DNA from: Pseudonocardia oroxyli
GTDB lineage: Bacteria > Actinomycetota > Actinomycetes > Mycobacteriales > Pseudonocardiaceae
Direction of reading: 5' to 3'
Length of the DNA: 64,000 nucleotides
Assembly: GCF_900102195.1 (NCBI RefSeq)
Contig: NZ_FNBE01000002.1
Span: 372,001 to 436,000, forward strand
Below are positions 9,695-18,952 of this stretch, piece by piece; position 1 is the stretch's first letter; every line of letters starts with the position of its first letter. The position numbers and the translations under genes are program-made. The notes beneath the pieces were generated by a model. It did not search any database. It was not told the DNA's origin and saw nothing but the letters and a program-made list of their open reading frames with translations.

Positions 9695-10777
9695 ATGGCC
9701 GATAACCCGTGGTGGGCGATCGCGATGGGGCCCCATCCCGGCGTGTCGGTCGTCGGGACCGGACGAGCGGAGCCGCTCGCGCGCTGGACGGCGGCCGTGG
9801 CCCTCGGCGGGCAGGGGCGCTACGCCGCCGCGGCGGCCCTGCTCAAGGAACTGGTGCGCGACCCGCGCACACCGGTCGTGATCCGGGCGCACGCGCTGGT
9901 GACGTGGGCCTCGCACCTGCGCCAGCAGGGCGGCCACGCCCGCGCCGCCCGCGTCGACGGGCGGGCGCTGGGCCTCGCGGTGGAGGGGAGTGCGGGGGCG
10001 GCGGCCGACCTGCCACAGCCCGGTGCGGACCTCTGCGTCGACCTGGGCTCCGCGCGGGCCGACGCGCTCGTCGGGCTGGCCGCCGACGCGCTGGGGCAGG
10101 GCGATCTCGGCGCGAGCGATCGGCTCCTGACCAGGGCGGACACCTGGGCGGTCGGCTGGCGGCCCCGGGTGCGGCTGCGCTGGGTCCGGGCGGAGGTGGC
10201 GCTGGCGCGCGGGGACCTCGACACGGCCGCCCGGGAGTCCGCGGCCGCCGTCGCCGAGTCCGCGGCCGCCGGCTCGCGCCGCCATCTGGTGAAGTCCCGG
10301 CTCCTCGCTGCAGTGACCGCGCGGCTGCGGGCGGCGGACCCGACGGCCCGCGCGGCCGCGCTCGCCGACCTCGACGCGGTGGCCGCGCAGGCGGCCGACG
10401 CCGGGCTCGTCCCGCTCCGCTGGGCCGCGTCGCTGGCGGCGGCGGACGCGGCGGACGCGCTGGACGCCGGAACCGCGGCCCCGCCGGGCGTGCGGTCACC
10501 CCTGCGCCGTTCCGGGGCGAAACCTCACCCTTCGGTGATCGTTTGCCCCACGGCGGACGGTGGTCCGCCGGGAGTCCCGGGGCGACCGTCCATCCGTCCG
10601 ATCGGGTCGGATGAGTCCCACGATCGGAGGCGTGAAGAGGTGCGTGAATCGACGAACGGTGCGCCCGACGGCGCGCCACGCCGGCGACACGCCGCGAGTA
10701 TTGCGCTGAGCGTGATCCTCGATCGGTCCGAAGCACGTGGGCGGCGCCTGATGGGGGGAGGCGGCGTCGGAGCCTGA
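9695..10777 (+). CDS. Hypothetical helical-repeat protein with an odd C-terminal tail
   Basis: Not assigned to a named family. It occupies the place of M. tuberculosis Rv3415c (between whiB3 and sigD). Residues 1-265 are Ala-rich paired helices resembling TPR-type repeats (ALLKELVRDPRTPVVIRAHA, LGQGDLGASDRLLTRA, ARGDLDTAARESA). The codon third positions are almost all G or C up to about base 10490. From there to the stop the tail of about 90 residues has many A/T third positions and a low-complexity, Pro/Arg-rich look, so the stop may have been lost and the tail may be translated former 3' UTR. Starts at 9665 and 9695 are both possible; neither has a good ribosome binding site. Confidence 0.6.
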   Translation: MADNPWWAIAMGPHPGVSVVGTGRAEPLARWTAAVALGGQGRYAAAAALLKELVRDPRTPVVIRAHALVTWASHLRQQGGHARAARVDGRALGLAVEGSAGAAADLPQPGADLCVDLGSARADALVGLAADALGQGDLGASDRLLTRADTWAVGWRPRVRLRWVRAEVALARGDLDTAARESAAAVAESAAAGSRRHLVKSRLLAAVTARLRAADPTARAAALADLDAVAAQAADAGLVPLRWAASLAAADAADALDAGTAAPPGVRSPLRRSGAKPHPSVIVCPTADGGPPGVPGRPSIRPIGSDESHDRRREEVRESTNGAPDGAPRRRHAASIALSVILDRSEARGRRLMGGGGVGA

Positions 10778-10787
10778 GAGGCTCGCG

Positions 10788-10800
10788 GTAATGTAATTAC
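10788..10800. promoter_or_regulatory. AT-rich dyad in the bldM-like promoter region
   Basis: GTAATGTAATTAC has perfect five-base arms around GTA, unusual in DNA of this GC content. It lies 163 bases before the BldM-like start in a 185-base gap. It may be an operator or part of a promoter; nothing identifies the binding protein. Confidence 0.3.
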
Positions 10801-10962
10801 TCCATTCGGTCTCTAGTCACCCACATGACGAGTGCCACTCGGCGCAAGGGACTCGAATGGAGGCCACAAAGTGGCCCTGATCGTGTCAAGGTGGTCCGGT
10901 CACTCGCCGATGCGGAGGGTGACACATCACCCGGCTGCAGGAAGCTGCAGGAAGGAATCGTC

Positions 10963-11559
10963 GTGACGACGGTACTCATCTGCGACGATCGTCGCAGCGT
11001 CCGCGAAGGTCTCACCCGCGTGATGTCCGCGGTGCCCGGAGTGCACCGGATCGATTGCGTCGCCCACGGGGACGAGTTGCTGGCCCGGTTCTCCCGGCAG
11101 CCGGTCGACGTCGTCCTGGTCGGCACCCAGCGTGCGGTGCCCACCGGGGTGGAGGCGACCAGGCGACTGGTCGCGGCCCACCCCCAGGCGAACGTGATCG
11201 TGTTCGGCGCCCCGGACGACGCGGGCAGCATCGCCGCCGCCATCGCGGGCGGCGCACGCGGTTACCTCCGGTGGGACGCGTCCCGCCCGGAGCTGGTCGC
11301 CGCGCTGGCCCACACGCTGGCGTCGACCGCCGTGCCCACCCCGCGCACCCCGGCGGACCCGGGCGTGCAGCTCACCGAGCGCGAGCTGCAGGTGCTGCGC
11401 GGGATGAGCCAGGGCAAGAGCAACGGCCAGATCGGCCGCGAGCTCTACCTCTCCGAGGACACGGTGAAGACGCACGCGCGGCGGCTGTTCCGCAAGCTCG
11501 GCGTCCGTGACCGCGCCCAGGCGGTGGCCCACGGCTTCCGTCGCGGTCTCGTCTCCTAG
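10963..11559 (+). CDS. bldM: BldM-like atypical response regulator (LuxR-type HTH)
   Basis: A 198-residue receiver plus LuxR-HTH protein. GTG at 10963 has GAAGGA six bases upstream. The HTH (LTERELQVLRGMSQGKSN, then YLSEDTVKTHARRLFRKLG) is almost identical to the Streptomyces BldM I know. The receiver keeps Asp8-Asp9 but has Gly54 in place of the phospho-acceptor Asp, Gly82 for the conserved Thr/Ser and Trp104 for the conserved Lys, so phosphorylation is not possible in the normal way. Streptomyces BldM controls sporulation genes with WhiI and works without phosphorylation. It lies between the groEL-whiB block and sigD, as bldM does in Streptomyces. Confidence 0.85.
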   Translation: MTTVLICDDRRSVREGLTRVMSAVPGVHRIDCVAHGDELLARFSRQPVDVVLVGTQRAVPTGVEATRRLVAAHPQANVIVFGAPDDAGSIAAAIAGGARGYLRWDASRPELVAALAHTLASTAVPTPRTPADPGVQLTERELQVLRGMSQGKSNGQIGRELYLSEDTVKTHARRLFRKLGVRDRAQAVAHGFRRGLVS

Positions 11560-11576
11560 GCGGAGGCCACGCACGG

Positions 11577-11631
11577 CCCGGACCTCCGGTCCGGGAGGCA
11601 ACGACCACCGCGCCGTTCGCGGGCGCGGTGG
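11577..11631 (+). terminator. Two tandem hairpins after the bldM-like gene
   Basis: First hairpin: CCCGGACC/GGTCCGGG with a three-base loop (11577-11595). Second: CCACCGCGCC/GGCGCGGTGG with a seven-base loop (11605-11631). They begin 18 bases after the stop and probably end the transcript. Confidence 0.6.
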
Positions 11632-12108
11632 GTGAGGATCGGGTTCGACGGCCGGCTGCCGTGCCGCCGCGGACCCGCGCGGTGTGCGCACCGCCGACAG
11701 CGGCCGTCGCCGACGACGGCCAGGCCCGCCCTCGCCCCGGCGGGCCCGACGACATCGCCTCCCCGGTGCGGGCCAGAGCCCCCGGGAGGCTGCGGACCGT
11801 GACGACGCCCGGTCCGCGCGTCCTCGCGAGTGATCGACTCGTCCGGGTACTGCTCGCTCACCCTCCGCGCGTGCGTCACGCGGACGGTCGACCGCTCGCC
11901 GACCGCCCGGCGCAGATCGCCGTCCCGGCGTCTACGGACCGCAACTAGTAGCGTGGTCGCTCGTCGACACCGGTGAGAGCGGTTCCCGTATCCCCCCGGG
12001 GCTTCGCTACGGTGGTCGGCACTGAGGTCGATTCAGCACTCTCCGTAGTCGGCCTCACCGAACGGATGAAGACGAACATGCTGCGTAACGCCTGGACGAC
12101 TCTGCGCG
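11632..12108. other. Intergenic region upstream of sigD, no convincing gene
   Basis: The open frame at 11628-11948 has no family likeness and poor codon bias, and I do not call it. The last 150 bases are richer in A/T and should hold the sigD promoter. A short frame 12066-12116 (MKTNM.., 16 codons) overlaps the sigD start in another frame and could be a leader peptide, but without further support. Confidence 0.4.
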
Positions 12109-12681
12109 ATGAGTGAACCGACAGACGTTCTCGACGAGCTGGTGGCATCTGCCATGGCAGGTGACCGCGGAGCGGTCGAACGTGTACTGGCCACCATCCG
12201 GCCCTTGGTCGTGCGGTACTGCCGCGCGCGCCTCGGACGGATGGACCGGTCGTCCGTCTCGGCGGACGACGTCGCGCAGGAGGTGTGTCTGGCCGTGCTG
12301 ACGGCCTTGCCCGGATACCGCGTACAAGGGCGCCCGTTCCTGGCGTTCGTGTACGGGATCGCCTCGCACAAGGTGATCGACGCCCATCGCGCCGCCGGGC
12401 GCAACAAGTCCGAGCCGGTGGCGGACGTCCCCGACTCCACCGACCACGGAGACGGCCCCGAGCAGCGAGCGCTGCGCGTGGAGCTCTCCGAACAGATGTC
12501 GCGGCTGCTCGACCAGCTCCCCGAGAAGCAGCGCGAGATCATCGTCCTCCGGGTGGTCGTGGGACTGAGTGCGGAGGAGACTGCGGACGCGGTCGGGTCC
12601 ACACCCGGCGCCGTCCGCGTGGCCCAGCACCGGGCACTCGCCCGATTGCGCAAGAACATGCCCGAAGAGGAGGTGGTCTGA
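12109..12681 (+). CDS. sigD: ECF RNA polymerase sigma factor SigD
   Basis: A 190-residue ECF sigma factor. Region 2 spans about residues 25-95 (VVRYCRARLG, SADDVAQEVCLAVLTALPGY, RPFLAFVYGIASHKVIDAHRAAGR) and region 4 about 125-180 (LPEKQREIIVLRVVVGLSAEETADAVGS and GAVRVAQHRALARL). These match mycobacterial SigD closely from memory. The ATG at 12109 is needed to include the first helix (LDELVASAMAGDRGAVE); it lacks a clear ribosome binding site. The gene is followed one base later by its anti-sigma factor, so the pair is co-transcribed and the factor is held inactive at the membrane until released. Confidence 0.9.
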   Translation: MSEPTDVLDELVASAMAGDRGAVERVLATIRPLVVRYCRARLGRMDRSSVSADDVAQEVCLAVLTALPGYRVQGRPFLAFVYGIASHKVIDAHRAAGRNKSEPVADVPDSTDHGDGPEQRALRVELSEQMSRLLDQLPEKQREIIVLRVVVGLSAEETADAVGSTPGAVRVAQHRALARLRKNMPEEEVV

Positions 12682-12682
12682 G

Positions 12683-13849
12683 ATGAGCGACCCGCGCAAC
12701 CCCGGTGGCCCCGACCACCCCTTCGGTAGGCACCGTGCGAACGGCGGCTCGAACGGCCACAACGGCCACAACGGCTCCGGGCGGCCCCACGGCATCCCCA
12801 ACCGGCCCATCCAGTTCCCCGTGGGCGGCAGGGGCGGATCGCGCCCCGAGTTCGACGACGACTTCGCCGACGAGCCGTTGGACCTCGTCGCCGTCCAGGC
12901 GGACGACGAGCTGATCAGCGCGCTCGCCGCGGGGATGACCGTCTCGGCCCCCGGCAGGCACGGCTACGACGCGGACGACAAGGTCGTCGCGATGCTGGCC
13001 GCCTGGAAGGCCGAGGTCGACGACGACCCCATCCCGCAGCTCATGGACCTCGACACCGCGGTCGCCGCAATCGAGTCCGGCTCCCCGGCCGCCCGGCCGT
13101 CGAGCAGGCGCAGGCACCTCATCCCGCTCGCGGGTGCGGCGGCGCTGCTGGTCTTCAGCATCGCGGGCGTCTCGATCGGCGCGCAGAGCGCGGACCCGGG
13201 TGACGCGCTGTTCCCGGTCACGCAGGTGCTCTACAAGGACGCGGCGAACTCGAAGGTCGCCAAGGTCGAGGTCCAGCAGCGCATCCAGCAGGTCAACGCC
13301 AAGCTCGCCAGCGGGGACACCGTGGGCGCGCAGCAGGACCTGGCAGCGCTCGCGCCGCTGTTGGAGCAGATCCGCCCGGAGGAGGGCCGCACCTACCTCG
13401 CCTCCGAGCAGACCTTCCTCGCGGCGAAGGCTGCCGAGACGCCCCCGGGCGTCCCGGTGGACCCGCAGGCCCCGTTGCAGAACGGGACCCCGCGGCCCAA
13501 GCCCCCGGTCACCGAGGGCAGCCAGGACCCGGCCGAGTCCAGCTCGTCGAACCCGGCGTCCAGCACGTCGGAGTCGCCGAGCGCGCCGCCGCCGTCCTCC
13601 GGCCCGGTGGGCAACGACCCGACCAAGCCGGGCCCGGAGACCCAGGACCCGCGGGTCGCGGGCAACCCGGCCGTCAACCCGGCTCCGCCGAGCTCGTCCA
13701 CCCAGACGAGCCCGCCGACGCGGCCGCCGACCACGGAGGGCGGGCAGGACCCGGCCACCACGACCACCACGCCGCCGCCCGGCACGTCCACCACCTCGAT
13801 GGGGGCCACGACCTCGGACAGCGCCGAGGCCACGACCACCCCGAGCTGA
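12683..13849 (+). CDS. rsdA: Anti-sigma-D factor RsdA
   Basis: A 388-residue single-pass membrane protein. The cytoplasmic N-terminus has a His/Asn/Gly-rich start, then the sigma-binding segment around VQADDELISALAAG (about 71-84) and VVAMLAAWKAEVDDDP. One membrane helix spans about residues 147-167 (LIPLAGAAALLVFSIAG). An external helical domain (VQQRIQQVNAKLASGDTVGA) and a Pro/Ser/Thr-rich tail of roughly 120 residues follow, probably reaching into the cell wall. In M. tuberculosis RsdA (Rv3413c) binds SigD through its N-terminus and is destroyed by regulated proteolysis. Position directly after sigD supports the same role; AGGAGG inside the sigD end is its binding site. Confidence 0.88.
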   Translation: MSDPRNPGGPDHPFGRHRANGGSNGHNGHNGSGRPHGIPNRPIQFPVGGRGGSRPEFDDDFADEPLDLVAVQADDELISALAAGMTVSAPGRHGYDADDKVVAMLAAWKAEVDDDPIPQLMDLDTAVAAIESGSPAARPSSRRRHLIPLAGAAALLVFSIAGVSIGAQSADPGDALFPVTQVLYKDAANSKVAKVEVQQRIQQVNAKLASGDTVGAQQDLAALAPLLEQIRPEEGRTYLASEQTFLAAKAAETPPGVPVDPQAPLQNGTPRPKPPVTEGSQDPAESSSSNPASSTSESPSAPPPSSGPVGNDPTKPGPETQDPRVAGNPAVNPAPPSSSTQTSPPTRPPTTEGGQDPATTTTTPPPGTSTTSMGATTSDSAEATTTPS

Positions 13850-13852
13850 CCA

Positions 13853-13881
13853 CGAAGGCCCCCGGTGTCCGGGGGCCTTCG
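13853..13881. terminator. Bidirectional hairpin terminator
   Basis: Arms CGAAGGCCCCCGG and CCGGGGGCCTTCG (13 bases each) around a TGT loop, in the 46-base gap between the convergent rsdA and epimerase genes. Confidence 0.82.
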
Positions 13882-13895
13882 CGGCGTTCAGGCGG

Positions 13896-14783
13896 TCAGT
13901 AGCCGCCGCCGTCGATGTCCTCGATCAGGGTCGGGCCGGTCGGGGTCCAGCCCAGGAGCTCGCGGGTCGCGTCGCTGGACGCGGCCAGGTCGAGCCCGAA
14001 GAAGCCCCCGATCCAGCCGAAGTGCGCGCCGACCTCCTCGGCGGGCAGCGACCGGACCGGCAGCCCGTGGGCCCGGCCGATGGCCTCGGCGATGTCCTTG
14101 GTGGACACCCCCTCCTCGGCCACGACGTGCAGTCGCGACCCGGCCGGGGCCTTCGCCAGCGCCAGCGTGACGAGCCGGGCGGCGTCCGAGCGGTGGACCG
14201 CGGCCCAGCGGTTCGTCCCGTCGCCCGGGTAGGCCGCGACCCCCTTCTCCCTGGCCACCGCGGTGATCACCGAGATGAACCCGTGGTCGCCAGCGCCGTG
14301 CACGGTCGGGGCGAACCGCAGGCTCACCGTGTGCACCCCGCGCTCCACGAACTCCAGCGCCAGGTTCTCGGCCCCGCCACGGGCCGAGTCGACGCCGTGG
14401 AACGGCGCGGGGTCGGCCTCGGTGGCGGGCCTGCCCTGGGCGAGCATGGCGACGCCGGAGGCCAGGAGCAGCGGACGGCCGCTGCCCGCCAGGACCTCGC
14501 CGAAGGTCTGCACAGCGGCCCGCTCGGCGCGGTTCGACACGGCGGGATCGCTGAAGTCGTGCTTGTTGGCGAGGTGGACCACGGCCTCGGCCGTCTCGGC
14601 GCCGGTCCGCAGCGTGGCGAGGTCGTCCAGGTCCCCGCGCAGCACCCGCGCGCCCTTGCCCTCGAGCGCGGCCGCTGCGGCGTCCGACCGGGCGAGCCCC
14701 GTGACGTCGTGCCCCGCGGCGCGGAGCTCCGTGACGGTGGCCGACCCGATCCAGCCCGAGGCCCCGGTGACGAAAACGCGCAT
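13896..14783 (-). CDS. NAD(P)-dependent epimerase/reductase (extended-SDR-like)
   Basis: A 295-residue Rossmann-fold protein. MRVFVTGASGWIGSATV carries the nucleotide-binding G-X-X-G-X-X-G. The usual Tyr-X-X-X-Lys of SDR enzymes is not obvious where expected, so it may be an atypical extended-SDR or NmrA-like member. C-terminal elements include LRFAPTVHG and HFGWIGGFFGLDLAASS. The ATG at 14783 is chosen because it starts the Rossmann motif directly. It is transcribed divergently from a TetR regulator, with two near-identical 13-bp dyads between the starts, so the TetR protein probably controls it. Substrate unknown. Confidence 0.8.
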   Translation of the reverse strand: MRVFVTGASGWIGSATVTELRAAGHDVTGLARSDAAAAALEGKGARVLRGDLDDLATLRTGAETAEAVVHLANKHDFSDPAVSNRAERAAVQTFGEVLAGSGRPLLLASGVAMLAQGRPATEADPAPFHGVDSARGGAENLALEFVERGVHTVSLRFAPTVHGAGDHGFISVITAVAREKGVAAYPGDGTNRWAAVHRSDAARLVTLALAKAPAGSRLHVVAEEGVSTKDIAEAIGRAHGLPVRSLPAEEVGAHFGWIGGFFGLDLAASSDATRELLGWTPTGPTLIEDIDGGGY

Positions 14784-14796
14784 GATGTCCTCCGAT

Positions 14797-14841
14797 GTCA
14801 GTGACTGACGTCGACTGTACGCCGCAAAGTCAGTGACTGTC
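14797..14841. promoter_or_regulatory. Pair of 13-bp operators between epimerase and tetR
   Basis: GTCAGTGACTGAC at 14797-14809 is a perfect odd-length dyad. GTCAGTGACTGTC at 14829-14841 matches it at 12 of 13 positions, 32 bases centre to centre. Both lie in the 76-base divergent gap, the expected place for binding of the adjacent TetR repressor. Confidence 0.72.
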
Positions 14842-14859
14842 ATCGCCTATCATCGGAGC

Positions 14860-15447
14860 ATGGCACGGTGGCGACCCGGCACGCGCGAACGGCTGCAGGA
14901 GGCCGCGCTGGAGCTGTTCGCCACCCGCGGTTTCGAGCAGACCACCGCGACCGAGATCGCCGAGGCCGCGGGCGTCACCGAGCGCACCTTCTACCGACAC
15001 TTCAGCGACAAGCGCGAGGTCCTGTTCGACGGCCAGGAGGTGCTGCTCGAGGCGTTCCTCGGCGGCGTGCGCCGCTGCCCGGCCGACGCCTCGCCGGTCG
15101 ACCTGGTGGCGGGCGCCCTGCAGGGCGTCGCCTCCTTCTTCTCCGACGAACGCCGACCCTGGTCGCGCGCCCGCCAGGCCGTCATCGACGCCAACCCCGC
15201 CCTGCAGGAGCGCGAGCTGTCGAAGCTGGCCACCATCGGGGGGCTGCTCACCGCGGCCCTGCGGGACCGCGGCATCCCCGACCCGGCGGCCACGCTCGCC
15301 GCCGGGACCGCCGTCATGGTCTTCGGGGCGACGTTCGGCCGGTGGCTCGACCCTGCCGAGTCCCGCCCGTTCGACCAGATCGCCCACGCCCTGCTCGACG
15401 AGCTCGGCGCCCTCGTCACCCGCCCCGCCCCGCTCACCCGTCCGTGA
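14860..15447 (+). CDS. TetR-family transcriptional regulator
   Basis: A 195-residue TetR protein. The N-terminal HTH is clear: [46 protein letters not shown] region, residues 7-50. The rest is the helical ligand and dimer domain with no residue that names a ligand. The ATG at 14860, preceded by CGGAG, is preferred to an upstream ATG at 14833 that would lie inside the operator. Divergent from the epimerase; the two 13-bp dyads between them make autoregulation and control of the epimerase likely. Confidence 0.88.
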   Translation: MARWRPGTRERLQEAALELFATRGFEQTTATEIAEAAGVTERTFYRHFSDKREVLFDGQEVLLEAFLGGVRRCPADASPVDLVAGALQGVASFFSDERRPWSRARQAVIDANPALQERELSKLATIGGLLTAALRDRGIPDPAATLAAGTAVMVFGATFGRWLDPAESRPFDQIAHALLDELGALVTRPAPLTRP

Positions 15448-15453
15448 TCGCGC

Positions 15454-15518
15454 ATGATCCGCTCGTGGGGAGGAGGGCGGTCGGGATTCGACCGCCGGGC
15501 TCCCGGGGGGTGGATCAT
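15454..15518. repeat. 65-bp palindromic repeat, copy A
   Basis: Begins ATGATCCGCTCGTGGGGAG and ends TGGATCAT, with an internal GCGGTCG/CGACCGC stem. Same length and orientation as copies at 15577, 51865, 52083 and 52362. It starts seven bases after the tetR stop. Confidence 0.85.
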
Positions 15519-15576
15519 GGGTGGTGGGCGGGGTGACCGTCGGGCCGGCCGGGGTGGCACCGCCCGCCTCGCACTC

Positions 15577-15641
15577 ATGATCCACCTGTGGGGAGCGGTT
15601 CGGTCGGGAATCGACCGTCCCGCTCCCTGAGTGTGGATCAT
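15577..15641. repeat. 65-bp palindromic repeat, copy B
   Basis: Begins ATGATCCACCTGTGGGGAG and ends GTGTGGATCAT. The internal stem is CGGTCG/CGACCG around GGAAT. It is separated from copy A by 58 bases of GC-rich DNA with no gene. Confidence 0.87.
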
Positions 15642-15675
15642 GGGCGTCGGGCGGGCGCGGGGCCCCGGAACGACA

Positions 15676-15705
15676 GCGGGCCCCGACCGAACGGTCGGGG
15701 CCCGC
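15676..15705. terminator. Hairpin terminator between tetR repeats and DUF5319 gene
   Basis: Perfect 14-base arms GCGGGCCCCGACCG and its complement around AA. It lies 17 bases beyond the end of the minus-strand DUF5319 gene and after the plus-strand tetR region. Confidence 0.75.
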
Positions 15706-15721
15706 GGAGCTCGGTGGGCGG

Positions 15722-17794
<2,073 letters not shown>

Positions 17795-17805
17795 GGTCTC
17801 GCAAC

Positions 17806-18930
17806 GTGCGTGACCTCGTGGAGATCGGGATGGGCCGAGAGGCCCGTCGTGCCTACGACCTGAGTCAGGTCGAGATCGTGCCGTCGCGGCGGACCCGGAG
17901 CTCCAAGGAGGTCTCCACCGCCTGGCAGCTCGACGCGTACCGGTTCGAGATCCCGCTGGTCACCCACCCCACGGACGCGGTCGTCTCGCCCGCCACGGCG
18001 GTGGCGGTCGGCAAGCTCGGCGGCCTCGGCGTGCTGAACTCCGAGGGCATCTGGGCCCGCCACGCCGATGCCGAGGGCGCGCTCGCCAAGGTCGTCGCGG
18101 CGGCGGACTCGGACGACCCGTCGGCCGCGGTGCGGATGCTGCAGGAGCTGCACTCGGCGCCCATCCAGCCGGACCTGATCGCCGAGGCGCTGCGGACTGT
18201 CCGCGACTCGGGGGTCACGGTCGCGGCGCGGGTCAGCCCGCAGCGCGCCCGCGAGCTCACCCCGGCGCTGTTGGCGGGCGGGGTGGAGATCCTGTTCGTG
18301 CAGGGCACGATCATCTCCGCCGAGCACGTCAGCAAGGGCGAGCCGCTGAACCTCAAGGAGTTCATCAACTCCCTGGACGTCCCGGTCGTGGCGGGCGGGG
18401 TCGGCGACTACCGCACCGCGATGCACCTCATGCGCACCGGCGCGGCGGGTGTGATCGTCGGCTACGGCGAGTCGAGCGCGACCACGACGGACGAGGTGCT
18501 CGGCATCGGCGTCCCGATGGCGACCGCCCTGGTCGACGCGGCCGCGGCCCGCCGGGACTACCTCGACGAGACCGGCGGCCGCTACGTCCACGTGATCGCG
18601 GACGGCGGCATCAACGGCTCGGGGGACGTCGCGAAGGCCATCGCCTGCGGCGCGGACGCGGTGATGCTCGGCGAGCAGCTCGCCGACTCCGCGGACTCCC
18701 CGGCGGACGGCCTGTACTGGACCTCCAGCGCCGCCCACCCGAGCCTGCCCCGCTCGGACGTCACGGGGTTCGCCCCGAGCGACCGGACCCTGGAGCAGGT
18801 CCTCTTCGGGCCGTCGAGCACGCCCTACGGCACCGTGGACGTCTTCGGCGCCTTGCGCCGGGCCATGGCCAAGACCGGCTACTCGGACCTCAAGGAGTTC
18901 CAGCGGGTGGGGTTGACCGTCCGCGGCTGA
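17806..18930 (+). CDS. guaB3: GuaB3-family IMP dehydrogenase-related protein
   Basis: A 374-residue TIM-barrel paralogue of IMPDH that lacks CBS domains. It opens with the family signature VEIGMGREARRAYDLSQVEIVPSRRTRSS region. Where IMPDH has the catalytic GSICTTR loop, this protein has GYGESSATTTDEVLG, so the usual cysteine is missing at that place. ADGGINGSGDVAKAIACGADAVMLG retains the phosphate-binding part. GuaB3 proteins are conserved across actinobacteria beside guaB2; their activity is debated, and IMPDH, GMP reductase or regulatory roles have been considered. GTG start at 17806. Confidence 0.9.
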   Translation: MRDLVEIGMGREARRAYDLSQVEIVPSRRTRSSKEVSTAWQLDAYRFEIPLVTHPTDAVVSPATAVAVGKLGGLGVLNSEGIWARHADAEGALAKVVAAADSDDPSAAVRMLQELHSAPIQPDLIAEALRTVRDSGVTVAARVSPQRARELTPALLAGGVEILFVQGTIISAEHVSKGEPLNLKEFINSLDVPVVAGGVGDYRTAMHLMRTGAAGVIVGYGESSATTTDEVLGIGVPMATALVDAAAARRDYLDETGGRYVHVIADGGINGSGDVAKAIACGADAVMLGEQLADSADSPADGLYWTSSAAHPSLPRSDVTGFAPSDRTLEQVLFGPSSTPYGTVDVFGALRRAMAKTGYSDLKEFQRVGLTVRG

Positions 18931-18952
18931 GCGGACAGGGCGAAGGGGAGGC

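Noticed and set aside
11628..11948. Open frame of 106 codons between the bldM-like gene and sigD
   Set aside because: Starts inside a terminator hairpin, lacks a binding site and family likeness, and has poor codon bias.
12084..12110. SigD-type promoter motif (GTAACGCC then CGAT at proper spacing) just before sigD
   Set aside because: The would-be start site falls after the sigD start codon that is needed for the conserved first helix, so autoregulation from this site would not give a complete protein.
12066..12116. 16-codon leader peptide frame overlapping the sigD start
   Set aside because: No binding site or conservation evidence; only mentioned in the intergenic entry.
15454..15641. Complete insertion sequence or transposase remnant at the palindromic repeats
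   Set aside because: No transposase-like frame lies in or beside any copy in the window and no target duplications are evident; the copies are listed as repeats only.
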